Source of the DNA: Candidatus Accumulibacter necessarius
GTDB taxonomy: Bacteria; Pseudomonadota; Gammaproteobacteria; Burkholderiales; Rhodocyclaceae
DNA length: 64,000 nt
Direction: 5' to 3'
Assembly: GCA_017302435.1 (NCBI GenBank)
Contig: JAFLDL010000027.1
Span: 1 to 64,000 of the forward strand
Shown: positions 19,289-28,835 of the stretch, piece by piece
How the letters are laid out: every line of letters begins with the position of its first letter
Numbering within the stretch: the first letter of the stretch is position 1
Position numbers and translations under genes: made by a program
Notes under the pieces: generated by a model
The model's database searches: none
What the model saw: the letters and a program-made list of their open reading frames with translations, nothing else
Told to the model about the DNA's origin: nothing

Positions 19289-20854
19289 TCAGTGTCGGAA
19301 GTGCCTGGCGCCGGTAAAGACCATCGCCAGGCCATGCTCATCGGCGGCACTGATCACTTCCTCGTCACGCATCGAGCCGCCGGGCTGGATGACCGCTTTG
19401 GCGCCGGCGGCGGCCACTACGTCGAGCCCGTCGCGGAAGGGGAAGAAAGCATCGGAGGCGACGCAGGAACCCGCCAGGTCGAGACCGGCACTCTTTGCCT
19501 TGCTGGCTGCGATGCGGGTCGAGTCAACCCGGCTCATCTGGCCGGCACCAACGCCCAGCGTCATGCCGCAGCCGCAGAATACGATTGCGTTGGACTTGAC
19601 GAACTTGGCAACGCGGTAGGCGAAGAGGAGATCCTCGATCTGGGCATCGGTCGGCGCCACCTTGCTCACCTGCCTGAGGTCCGAGGCCTTGACATTGAAG
19701 TGATCGGGTGTCTGCACCAGCAGTCCGCCGCCAACGCGTTTCATTTCAAAAGCATGATAGACCCTGGCCAGGGGCAGTTCGAGGACGCGCAGGTTTTGCT
19801 TGGTGGCCAGCATTTCTCTGGCGGCGTCGGTGAAAGCAGGCGCCAGCAGCACTTCAACGAAATGCTTGCGCACATTCATCGCCGCGACCACCTCGGCGCC
19901 GACCGTACCGTTGAAGGCGATGATGCCGCCAAAGGCCGAGGTCGAATCGGTCTGGAAGGCTTTCTCGTAAGCTGACAGCAGACTCACATCGACCGCTACG
20001 CCGCAGGGATTGGCGTGTTTGATGATCACGCAGGCCGGGGTCTCGAAGGTCTTGACGCACTCCCAGGCCGCGTCGGCATCGGCGATGTTGTTGTAGGAGA
20101 GTTCCTTACCCTGCAACTGCTTGTAGTTGGCGATCGATCCCGCAAGTGGTATCGGATCGCGGTAGAAAGCGGCTTGCTGGTGTGGATTCTCGCCGTAACG
20201 CAGCGCTTCGACGCAATCGAAAGCAAGTTGCAGCCTGTCCGGGAATAACCCGGGCTGGTTCGCTTCATCAAGTGAAGTCAGCCAGTTGGCGATCGTCGCA
20301 TCGTAACGAGCGGTGTGCACAAAGGCCTTCTTGGCGAGCGCGAAACGCGTGTTCAGGCTCAACTCGCCACCGTTAGAAGTCATTTCCGCAAGCACGGCAG
20401 GGTAGTCTGCCGGGTCGGTAACGACAGCCACCCCAGCGTAGTTCTTGGCCGAGGAACGGACCATCGCCGGACCACCGATATCGATGTTCTCGACCGCGTC
20501 GGCCAGCGTGACACCGGCTTGAGCGACGGTCTCCCGGAAGGGGTAGAGATTCACGCAGACCAGATCAATGGTCGGAATGCCGTGTTGCTCGATGGTGCTC
20601 ATATGCTCGGGTAGATCGCGACGCGCCAGGATGCCCGCGTGCACTCGGGGATGCAGTGTCTTGACGCGACCGTCGAGCATTTCCGGAAAGCCCGTGTAAT
20701 CGCCCACTTCGGTGACCGGCAGACCGGCGTCGCGGAGCAGCCTGGCGGTGCCGCCGGTCGATAGGAGCTTCACGTCATTGGCGACGAGGCCCCGGGCAAA
20801 TTCGAGTGCGCCACTCTTGTCGGAGAGGCTGATCAGGGCTTGGCGGATTTTCAT
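19289..20854 (-). CDS. purH: Bifunctional AICAR formyltransferase / IMP cyclohydrolase
   Basis: PurH performs the last two steps to IMP. The 521-residue protein has the N-terminal MGS-like cyclohydrolase domain ([45 protein letters not shown]). The C-terminal transformylase has [12 protein letters not shown] and a terminal segment ending FTGARHFRH. Full length. It follows fis with a 49-base gap, so purine genes are likely co-transcribed with dusB-fis. Confidence 0.97.
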   Translation of the reverse strand: MKIRQALISLSDKSGALEFARGLVANDVKLLSTGGTARLLRDAGLPVTEVGDYTGFPEMLDGRVKTLHPRVHAGILARRDLPEHMSTIEQHGIPTIDLVCVNLYPFRETVAQAGVTLADAVENIDIGGPAMVRSSAKNYAGVAVVTDPADYPAVLAEMTSNGGELSLNTRFALAKKAFVHTARYDATIANWLTSLDEANQPGLFPDRLQLAFDCVEALRYGENPHQQAAFYRDPIPLAGSIANYKQLQGKELSYNNIADADAAWECVKTFETPACVIIKHANPCGVAVDVSLLSAYEKAFQTDSTSAFGGIIAFNGTVGAEVVAAMNVRKHFVEVLLAPAFTDAAREMLATKQNLRVLELPLARVYHAFEMKRVGGGLLVQTPDHFNVKASDLRQVSKVAPTDAQIEDLLFAYRVAKFVKSNAIVFCGCGMTLGVGAGQMSRVDSTRIAASKAKSAGLDLAGSCVASDAFFPFRDGLDVVAAAGAKAVIQPGGSMRDEEVISAADEHGLAMVFTGARHFRH

Positions 20855-20903
20855 GGTAGTGAGGTAATCAAGGCAACGTTGAGAGAAGAGGTGAGAAGTC
20901 GAT

Positions 20904-21155
20904 TCAGGCGATCAGCTTGTGGTCGGCCAGTTTCTTGCGCAGCGTGTTGCGATTGATGCCGAGGATTTCGGCCGCGAGCGTCTGGTTGCCGCCGGCCTGT
21001 TTGAGAACGACTTCCAGCATTGGCCGCTCGACGCTCCTGATCACCATCTCGTAAACGGCGACCGGCTTCTCGCCCTCAAGCCTTTGAAAGTAGTTTTCAA
21101 GCGCCTTGCAGACGCAAGTCGCGATGTCGTCATCGTCATGGTGATCTCGAATCAT
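20904..21155 (-). CDS. fis: Fis-family DNA-binding protein
   Basis: The 83-residue protein ends in the Fis helix-turn-helix ([33 protein letters not shown]), here shown only to identify the motif class by its [15 protein letters not shown] core. Fis bends DNA and organises the nucleoid and growth-linked promoters. The start overlaps the dusB stop by four bases (ATGA), the conserved dusB-fis arrangement, so translation is coupled. Confidence 0.95.
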   Translation of the reverse strand: MIRDHHDDDDIATCVCKALENYFQRLEGEKPVAVYEMVIRSVERPMLEVVLKQAGGNQTLAAEILGINRNTLRKKLADHKLIA

Positions 21156-22204
21156 GCGGCGAGGTCCTCAAGACTGGCATGGCCAGGGTTGGTGGTGTCC
21201 GGCTCCGCAGCGAGATAGGGCAGGCGCTCGTGATGTTCGCCGAGGGCAGAGAAAAAAGCGTTGACCGCCTGCCTTTGCCGGTCGACGGTCGGCAACTGAT
21301 TCACTTGGCCGCGAAAAGCCGCCGAGCCGACCAGTCCCCGGGTGTACCAGGAGATATGCTTGCGTCCGATGCCTAGTCCGGTTTCGATACCATAGAAAAG
21401 ATAGAGATCTTCGAGATGCTCGAGCAATACCTTGTGAATTTCACTGACCCGTGGTGGTAGCAAGTGAGTTCCGGTTTTCAGGAAATGCTCGATCTCACGG
21501 AACAGCCAGGGACGCCCCTGTGCCGCACGGCCGATCATCACAGCGTCGGCATGGGTGATGTCAAGAACCTGCCTTGCTTTTTCCGGCGAACCGATGTCGC
21601 CATTAGCGATGACAGGAATACTGGCCTTGGCCTTGACCGACCGAATCGTGTCGTATTCTGCCTGGCCGCTGTAGCCGCAGGCGCGCGTGCGGCCGTGCAT
21701 GGCCAGCGCCCGGATCCCGGACTGCTCGGCGATCTTCAGGATGTTCAGGGCATTGCGGTGGTCCTTGTCCCAGCCAGTGCGGATCTTCAGCGTCACCGGG
21801 GTATCTGGTACGGCATGAACAACCGCTTCAAGAATCTGCCGCACCAGCGACTCATCGCGCAGCAGGGCGGACCCCGCCATCACGTTGCAGATCTTCTTCG
21901 CTGGGCAGCCCATGTTGATGTCGATGATCTGCGCACCCCGGTCGACGTTGTAGCGCGCCGCATCGGCCATCATCGACGGATTGGCACCGGCGATCTGGAC
22001 CACGATCGGTGCCACCTCTCCCTCATGGTTGGCGCGTCGTAGCGTCTTCATGCTGCCATAAAGCAGCGAGTTTGAAGTCACCATTTCGGAGACTGCCAAG
22101 GCGGCACCCATTTTCTTGCATAGTTGCCTGAACGGGCGATCGGTGACGCCCGCCATCGGAGCGACGAACAACTGGTTGCGAAGGGAAAAACCGAGAAATT
22201 CCAT
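21152..22204 (-). CDS. dusB: tRNA-dihydrouridine synthase B
   Basis: DusB is an FMN enzyme that reduces specific uridines in the tRNA D-loop. The 350-residue protein has the barrel start VAPMAGVTDRPFRQLCK, the active-site CPAKKICN (catalytic Cys), KIRTGWD, HGRTR and MIGRAAQGRPWLF. It is first in a minus-strand series with fis, purH, purD and hemF. A 203-base gap separates it from minE; I see no gene in that gap. Confidence 0.95.
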   Translation of the reverse strand: MEFLGFSLRNQLFVAPMAGVTDRPFRQLCKKMGAALAVSEMVTSNSLLYGSMKTLRRANHEGEVAPIVVQIAGANPSMMADAARYNVDRGAQIIDINMGCPAKKICNVMAGSALLRDESLVRQILEAVVHAVPDTPVTLKIRTGWDKDHRNALNILKIAEQSGIRALAMHGRTRACGYSGQAEYDTIRSVKAKASIPVIANGDIGSPEKARQVLDITHADAVMIGRAAQGRPWLFREIEHFLKTGTHLLPPRVSEIHKVLLEHLEDLYLFYGIETGLGIGRKHISWYTRGLVGSAAFRGQVNQLPTVDRQRQAVNAFFSALGEHHERLPYLAAEPDTTNPGHASLEDLAA

Positions 22205-22407
22205 GGCGGTCAGGTGCCGGGCAGGCGGGGGCGAGACACGGATTCTACGCCGATTGCCGCCACAGAAACAGCCAGTTCTTGCCGCACTTCCTGGGGCTCA
22301 GTCGCCCCCTCACTGCTCGTGGCGGTCGGATTCCTTGGAGCCAGAAGGGGCTGAACAGCTATCGTCCTGGCTAGGCTGTTTTCGTCAGCCCGGGGACGAT
22401 TGCCGCA

Positions 22408-22680
22408 TCAAAGCCTGCTGCCCGCTTCCGGCATGACGATATTGACCTCCAGCACCTCAAAGTTGCCCTGTTTCTCGATTGATACCTTAATGTCATCAGG
22501 GTTGACCGACACGTACTTTGAAATGACGGCCATCAGCTCCTGCTGCAAGGCCGGCAGGAAATCCGGCGTACTGGTGCTGCCATTGCGCTCGTGGGCAATG
22601 ATCAGCTGCAGACGTTCCTTTGCAATCGCTGCCGTCTTGGGCTTGCTGCCAAAGATCAGGGAGAACAGGGACATGCTCAT
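22408..22680 (-). CDS. minE: Cell division topological specificity factor MinE
   Basis: The 90-residue protein has the N-terminal amphipathic segment ([22 protein letters not shown]), identified by its IAKERLQLI core, which displaces MinC and stimulates MinD ATPase, and the C-terminal topological domain. Its ATG overlaps the minD TGA (ATGA). Gene order minC-minD-minE on the minus strand is canonical. Confidence 0.96.
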   Translation of the reverse strand: MSMSLFSLIFGSKPKTAAIAKERLQLIIAHERNGSTSTPDFLPALQQELMAVISKYVSVNPDDIKVSIEKQGNFEVLEVNIVMPEAGSRL

Positions 22681-23498
22681 TTACCCCCGAACAGTCGCTT
22701 GAACAGGCCAGGTTTCTCGTAGTCGACGAAGCGGAGTGGGATGGTTTCGCCGAGAAAGCGGCCAACCACGTCAAGGTAGGCGCCAGCGACGTCGGAATCA
22801 GCAAGATGGATCGCTGGTGTGCCGGCATTCGAGGATTGCAGCACCGCCTCGGACTCGGGAATCACGCCGATGATCGGTACGCGGAGTATCTCCTGCACGT
22901 CCTTGTACGACAGCATCTCACCGTCGCTGACGCGCTTTGGCGAATAGCGGGTGATCAGCAGATGCTCCTTGACCGGCTCTCCACCGAGCAGCGCGCGTCG
23001 TGACTTGGCCTGGATGATACCGAGAATGCGGTCGGAGTCACGTACCGAGGAGACCTCGGGGTTACTGACGACCAGTGCCTCGTCGGCAAAGGTCAGGGCC
23101 ATGACCGCGCCGCGCTCGATGCCTGCCGGTGAATCGCAGACGACGTAGTCAAAACCCATGTGTTCAAGTTCCTTGAGAACCTTCTCCACACCCTCTTCGG
23201 TCAGTGCATCCTTGTCGCGCGTTTGCGAAGCGGGCAGCACGAAGAGATTGCCGTTGTCGCAGTGCTTGTCCTTGATTAGCGCCTGGTGGAGCGTCGCTTC
23301 GCCGTTGAGGACATTGACCAGGTCATAGACGACACGGCGTTCACAGCCCATGATCAGATCCAGGTTGCGCAGGCCCACATCAAAATCGATGACGGCAGTT
23401 TTGTAACCACGCAGGGCAAGGCCCGACGCGAAGCTGGCGCTGGTGGTGGTCTTGCCGACCCCACCCTTGCCGGACGTTACGACGACAATACGTGTCAC
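22677..23498 (-). CDS. minD: Septum site-determining ATPase MinD
   Basis: MinD binds the membrane with ATP and recruits MinC to block FtsZ rings near the poles. The 273-residue protein has the deviant Walker [11 protein letters not shown], the [11 protein letters not shown] motif and a C-terminal amphipathic membrane-targeting helix ([10 protein letters not shown]). It is 102 bases downstream of minC and overlaps minE. Confidence 0.97.
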   Translation of the reverse strand: MTRIVVVTSGKGGVGKTTTSASFASGLALRGYKTAVIDFDVGLRNLDLIMGCERRVVYDLVNVLNGEATLHQALIKDKHCDNGNLFVLPASQTRDKDALTEEGVEKVLKELEHMGFDYVVCDSPAGIERGAVMALTFADEALVVSNPEVSSVRDSDRILGIIQAKSRRALLGGEPVKEHLLITRYSPKRVSDGEMLSYKDVQEILRVPIIGVIPESEAVLQSSNAGTPAIHLADSDVAGAYLDVVGRFLGETIPLRFVDYEKPGLFKRLFGGK

Positions 23499-23600
23499 GG
23501 ACTTTTCCCCGCAAATAGAAAGACGAGATTTTACCTGCAGAATTCGCTTTCTGTTGAATCGCCCTGATGCTTGCTGGCGAGTGTCAGACCAGCAGCGTCG

Positions 23601-24386
23601 CTAATCGGTCTGCAGCGGTTCGACGATCAGTTTGCCAGGTTCCGCACCGGGGGTTTTTGACAGCCTCACCTGTACCGGTTTGCCGGCCATTTCCAGGGGG
23701 ACGCCACTATCGAAGGTCCGGTACAGACCAGCCACCGAAACCAGTTCGGCATCGAAGCGGGTGCAGAAAATTCGCGCCTCGGCTGCGCCGCTGGCGCCAG
23801 CCAGCGCGCGCCCGTGCAGGGGCGCGTAAATGTGGATGTTGCCGTCAGCGATGACTTCCGCTCCGGCATTGACCGCGGCCAATACGACGAGGTCGCCACC
23901 GCGTGCGTAAACCTGTTGTCCGGAACGTAGCGGCCGCTCAATGAAGACCGTTGGCGCGGCGGCGGACGCGGTTGCTATCGGTGGGGGTGCCGCTACACTG
24001 GTCAGGGCTGTTTGGGGCAGCGGCGAGGGAGTCGCTTGGCAAGCAGTGGCAGGGGGGGATGAACGTTCGCCAGCAGCATAGGTCGGCAAGCCGGCGAAGG
24101 CGGCGCCGTAGCGGAGTTCCTCGCTGCCACCACGGACGCCAATGACGTTCAGGCCATGCGATTTCAAGACCTGCTTCACTCGCCGCCAGTCGGGTTCCGG
24201 AACGTCTACGATTTGTGACAATTCAAGCAATGCCGCATCGCCGTCGAAAAACTCATCGTCACCGAAAAGCGCGCTGGCTGCTTCGGCCAGAGCGTCCGGG
24301 TGCAACGAGCGCAGGGTGACGACGACGACCGGCAGGGTGGTTCCCTTGAATTCGATCAGTTGGCGTGTCTTGTTGGTTGGTGGCAT
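23601..24386 (-). CDS. minC: Septum formation inhibitor MinC
   Basis: MinC inhibits FtsZ assembly away from mid-cell. The 261-residue protein has an N-terminal FtsZ-inhibiting domain (about 1-105), an Ala/Pro-rich linker (about 115-155) and a C-terminal beta-helix domain ([39 protein letters not shown]). I chose ATG 24386; a TTG eight codons upstream (24410) is in frame. First gene of the min cluster. Confidence 0.93.
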   Translation of the reverse strand: MPPTNKTRQLIEFKGTTLPVVVVTLRSLHPDALAEAASALFGDDEFFDGDAALLELSQIVDVPEPDWRRVKQVLKSHGLNVIGVRGGSEELRYGAAFAGLPTYAAGERSSPPATACQATPSPLPQTALTSVAAPPPIATASAAAPTVFIERPLRSGQQVYARGGDLVVLAAVNAGAEVIADGNIHIYAPLHGRALAGASGAAEARIFCTRFDAELVSVAGLYRTFDSGVPLEMAGKPVQVRLSKTPGAEPGKLIVEPLQTD

Positions 24387-24549
24387 GGGGTCGTCACGAA
24401 TGTCAGCCAAGTGCTGATTAAGCGGGCAAGTCTAGCCGAATCGGCAACAAAGCGAAACATGGCGGTGGCCGTTTCTCAATACCCAGCAGCTGCCCCGGTT
24501 TGCCTACCGGGTCAGCGGGCAACCAGATCCTGCGGCCGGAGGCAACCGG

Positions 24550-25704
24550 TCAAGGCCAGGCCCGTGCTCCCCACATCATGCGCCGGGCGACGAAATGACG
24601 TAACGGTGGCAGCAGGTCAAGGCTCAGCAGGCCCAGGCCGCGAGCGACCCGCAACGGCCCCAGGTCATTGGAGAAGAGGCGCACGATGCCATCGGTGAAG
24701 GCCATGCTGCCCCTCCGGTCACCCCGGCGTCCCTGCGCGTAGAAGGTGAGGGCAGAGGCGTCGCCTGCGTCGCCGCTGGCGCGTGTGAGCAGGGTTTCAG
24801 CCAGCTCCCAGGCGTCGCGCAGGCCGAGGTTGAAACCCTGGCCAGAAACTGGGTGCAGGCTTTGCGCAGCGTTGCCGATCCACACCTGACGCGGGACGGT
24901 GAGTTGCTGGCGGACGCGAAGCGCCAGCGGGAAACTGGCGCGCGGGCCGCTGGCAACAAAGTCCATACGGCTGCCGAACTGTATTCGCAGGGCGGCGAGA
25001 AACGCTTGCTCGTCCAACTCGATGAACTGGCCGGCCTTCTCGGGAGGCATCGTAAACACGACGGAGTAGTCCTTAGCAAGTGGTAGCAGGGCGACTGGCC
25101 CGTCCGGCGTGAATCGCTCCCAGGCGCGGTGACCGTGCCCGGCGAGTGGGCGGACTTCGGCGACCACGGCGTGCTGTCGGTAATCGTACACCCGAACCCC
25201 TGCGTCGTTGCCCGGCGTGCCCTCGGCATGAACGACCAGGCGGGCGGCGATCCTTCGCTTCTCGCCATCATCGCCGAGCGTAATGTCGGCAGCATCGCGG
25301 TTGGCCAAGATCTTGACGACCGTGCAGTTGCTCAGCTGTCGTGAGGTCGCCAGGCTTTGATCAAGGGTCGCCGCGAGATCGCGGTAACGCATCACGTAGC
25401 CGAGCGCCGGGATGCCGTAGTCGGCGGAGTCGATCAGCGTGCGGCCAAAGCCACCGCGCTGCGAGACATGAATGGTCTCGATCGGCGTGGCCAGGCGGCC
25501 GTTCCAGGCGCCGAGGCGTTCGAGAATCTGGCGGGTTCCATGCGACAGCGCCAGGGCGCGCGGGTCCGCGGCCCAAGCGCCGCGCTGGCGGGTGTCGATT
25601 AGCAGGACGCTGTAGGGACCGCCGGCCAGGGCCAGCGCGAGTGCCATGCCAACCGGGCCAGCGCCAACGATGGCGACGTCCACTGAGTCGAGGGTATCAG
25701 CCAT
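24550..25704 (-). CDS. ubiH: UbiH/UbiF/VisC-family FAD-dependent hydroxylase
   Basis: The 384-residue protein has the FAD-binding GxGxxG motif (VAIVGAGPVGMALA), a DRE-like region and the second FAD motif GNAAQSLHPVSGQGFNLGLRDA (core GNAAQSLHPVSGQGFNLG). The family hydroxylates the ubiquinone ring. Which position this enzyme acts on (C4, C5 or C6) cannot be read from sequence, so the symbol is tentative. Its start overlaps the end of pepP by 8 bases; pepP-ubiH adjacency is common in Proteobacteria. Confidence 0.88.
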   Translation of the reverse strand: MADTLDSVDVAIVGAGPVGMALALALAGGPYSVLLIDTRQRGAWAADPRALALSHGTRQILERLGAWNGRLATPIETIHVSQRGGFGRTLIDSADYGIPALGYVMRYRDLAATLDQSLATSRQLSNCTVVKILANRDAADITLGDDGEKRRIAARLVVHAEGTPGNDAGVRVYDYRQHAVVAEVRPLAGHGHRAWERFTPDGPVALLPLAKDYSVVFTMPPEKAGQFIELDEQAFLAALRIQFGSRMDFVASGPRASFPLALRVRQQLTVPRQVWIGNAAQSLHPVSGQGFNLGLRDAWELAETLLTRASGDAGDASALTFYAQGRRGDRRGSMAFTDGIVRLFSNDLGPLRVARGLGLLSLDLLPPLRHFVARRMMWGARAWP

Positions 25705-27004
25705 GGCACATCACTTCTTCGATTTCGGCAACCGTCTTGGGGGCGCTGGTGTACACCGTGCAGCCATCGGCTCTGACCAGCACATCGTCCTCGATGCGCA
25801 CACCGATACCATGTAGGTGCGGCGGCACATTCGTGCCCGGGCGGAAGTAAAGACCGGGTTCGACCGTCAGCGTCATGCCGGGAAGCAGCGTGACCCAGGC
25901 GTTGTCTTCGCTGCCGGTGCGGTACTCGCCCACGTCATGAACATCGAGGCCCAGCCAGTGGCCGGTGCGGTGCATGTACCAGGGCTTGTAGGCTTCACTC
26001 TCGATGGCCCCGTCGACGCTGCCGGCGATCAGCCTGAGGTCGATCAGGCCTTGCGAAAGGATGCGCAGTGCTGCCTGGTGATAGTCCATGAACGAGGCGC
26101 CGGGACGCACCGCGTCAATCGCCGCCTGCTGCGCGGCGAGGACGATTTCGTAGACCTCGCGTTGCTCCGGGCTGAAGCGGCCGCTGACCGGGAAGGTGCG
26201 GGTGATGTCCGAGGCGTAGCCGTCGAGCTCGCAGCCGGCGTCGATCAGCACCAATGAATGCCCGGCCAGTAACCGGTTGTTTTCGACATAGTGCAGGATG
26301 CAGGCATTGGCTCCGCCGGCGACGATCGGCGTGTAGGCATGTCCGGCGGCTCCCCGCCGGCGGAACTCGTAGCTCAGCTCGGCTTCGAGTTCGTACTCCG
26401 CCATGCCTGGCCGGCAGGCGCGCATGGCGCAGGCGTGTCCGGCCGAAGCGATGTCGGCAGCGCGGCGCATGATCTCGATCTCGTGCGCATCCTTGGTCAA
26501 TCGCATCTGGTCGAGCAGGCCGCGCAGATCGCGGATTTCACCCGGTGCCCGTATGCCGCTGCGGCTTTCGGCACGCACGGCATTCAACGCGCTGGCGATC
26601 CGGCGGTCCCAGTCGGCATCGTGGCCGAGCGAGTGCCACAGCACGCTGCGGTTGGCGATCAACTCGGGCAGCTTCTGTTCGAGCATGGCGATCGGATGAG
26701 CTTCGGAAAAGCCGAAGGCGTCTGCGGCGGTTTCGGGTCCATAGCGGAAGCCGTCCCAGATTTCGCGCGCCTCGTCTTTCTCGCGGCAGAACAGGATCGA
26801 CCTCGGTTCCTTGCCGCCGACCAGTACGATCGTCGCCTCCGGTTCGGGAAAACCGCTCAGATACCAGAAATAGCTGTCGAAGCGATAGGGGTAGTGCGCA
26901 TCGCGGTTGCGCAGACGCTCTGGCGCGGTCGGGATGACGGCGACGCCATCACCGAGTTCCGCCAGGACCTGCTGGCGGCGGCTAGAATATGGCTGGTGAC
27001 GCAT
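25697..27004 (-). CDS. pepP: Xaa-Pro aminopeptidase
   Basis: PepP removes N-terminal residues before proline and uses two Mn ions. The 435-residue protein has the N-terminal creatinase-like domain and the pita-bread metal ligands: DAGCELDGYASDITRTFP, HRTGHWLGLDVHD, TVEPGLYF and GVRIEDDV. The ATG at 27004 gives the family start MRHQPYSSRRQQVLAEL; the frame stays open for 37 codons upstream but overlaps the murU stop. It is followed by ubiH. Confidence 0.95.
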   Translation of the reverse strand: MRHQPYSSRRQQVLAELGDGVAVIPTAPERLRNRDAHYPYRFDSYFWYLSGFPEPEATIVLVGGKEPRSILFCREKDEAREIWDGFRYGPETAADAFGFSEAHPIAMLEQKLPELIANRSVLWHSLGHDADWDRRIASALNAVRAESRSGIRAPGEIRDLRGLLDQMRLTKDAHEIEIMRRAADIASAGHACAMRACRPGMAEYELEAELSYEFRRRGAAGHAYTPIVAGGANACILHYVENNRLLAGHSLVLIDAGCELDGYASDITRTFPVSGRFSPEQREVYEIVLAAQQAAIDAVRPGASFMDYHQAALRILSQGLIDLRLIAGSVDGAIESEAYKPWYMHRTGHWLGLDVHDVGEYRTGSEDNAWVTLLPGMTLTVEPGLYFRPGTNVPPHLHGIGVRIEDDVLVRADGCTVYTSAPKTVAEIEEVMCHG

Positions 27005-27008
27005 GGGT

Positions 27009-28723
<1,715 letters not shown>

Positions 28724-28741
28724 GCCGCTTCTCCTTAAACG

Positions 28742-28771
28742 TTGATGCTAGAATGGCCGGATTTTAGCATC
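28742..28771. promoter_or_regulatory. Divergent amgK/lptD control region with inverted repeat
   Basis: GATGCTA (28744-28750) and TAGCATC (28765-28771) form a perfect 7-bp inverted repeat with a 14-bp spacer, extended imperfectly by GAAT/ATTT inside. On the plus strand TTGATG (28742-28747), 17 bases and TAGCAT (28765-28770) resemble a sigma-70 promoter for lptD, so the repeat would overlap both promoter hexamers. Confidence 0.4.
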
Positions 28772-28835
28772 CGACCGCGCACGCACGCGCCGACCGCCAC
28801 AACAACCCATCGTACCTCTCACTGATCACTCCGGA

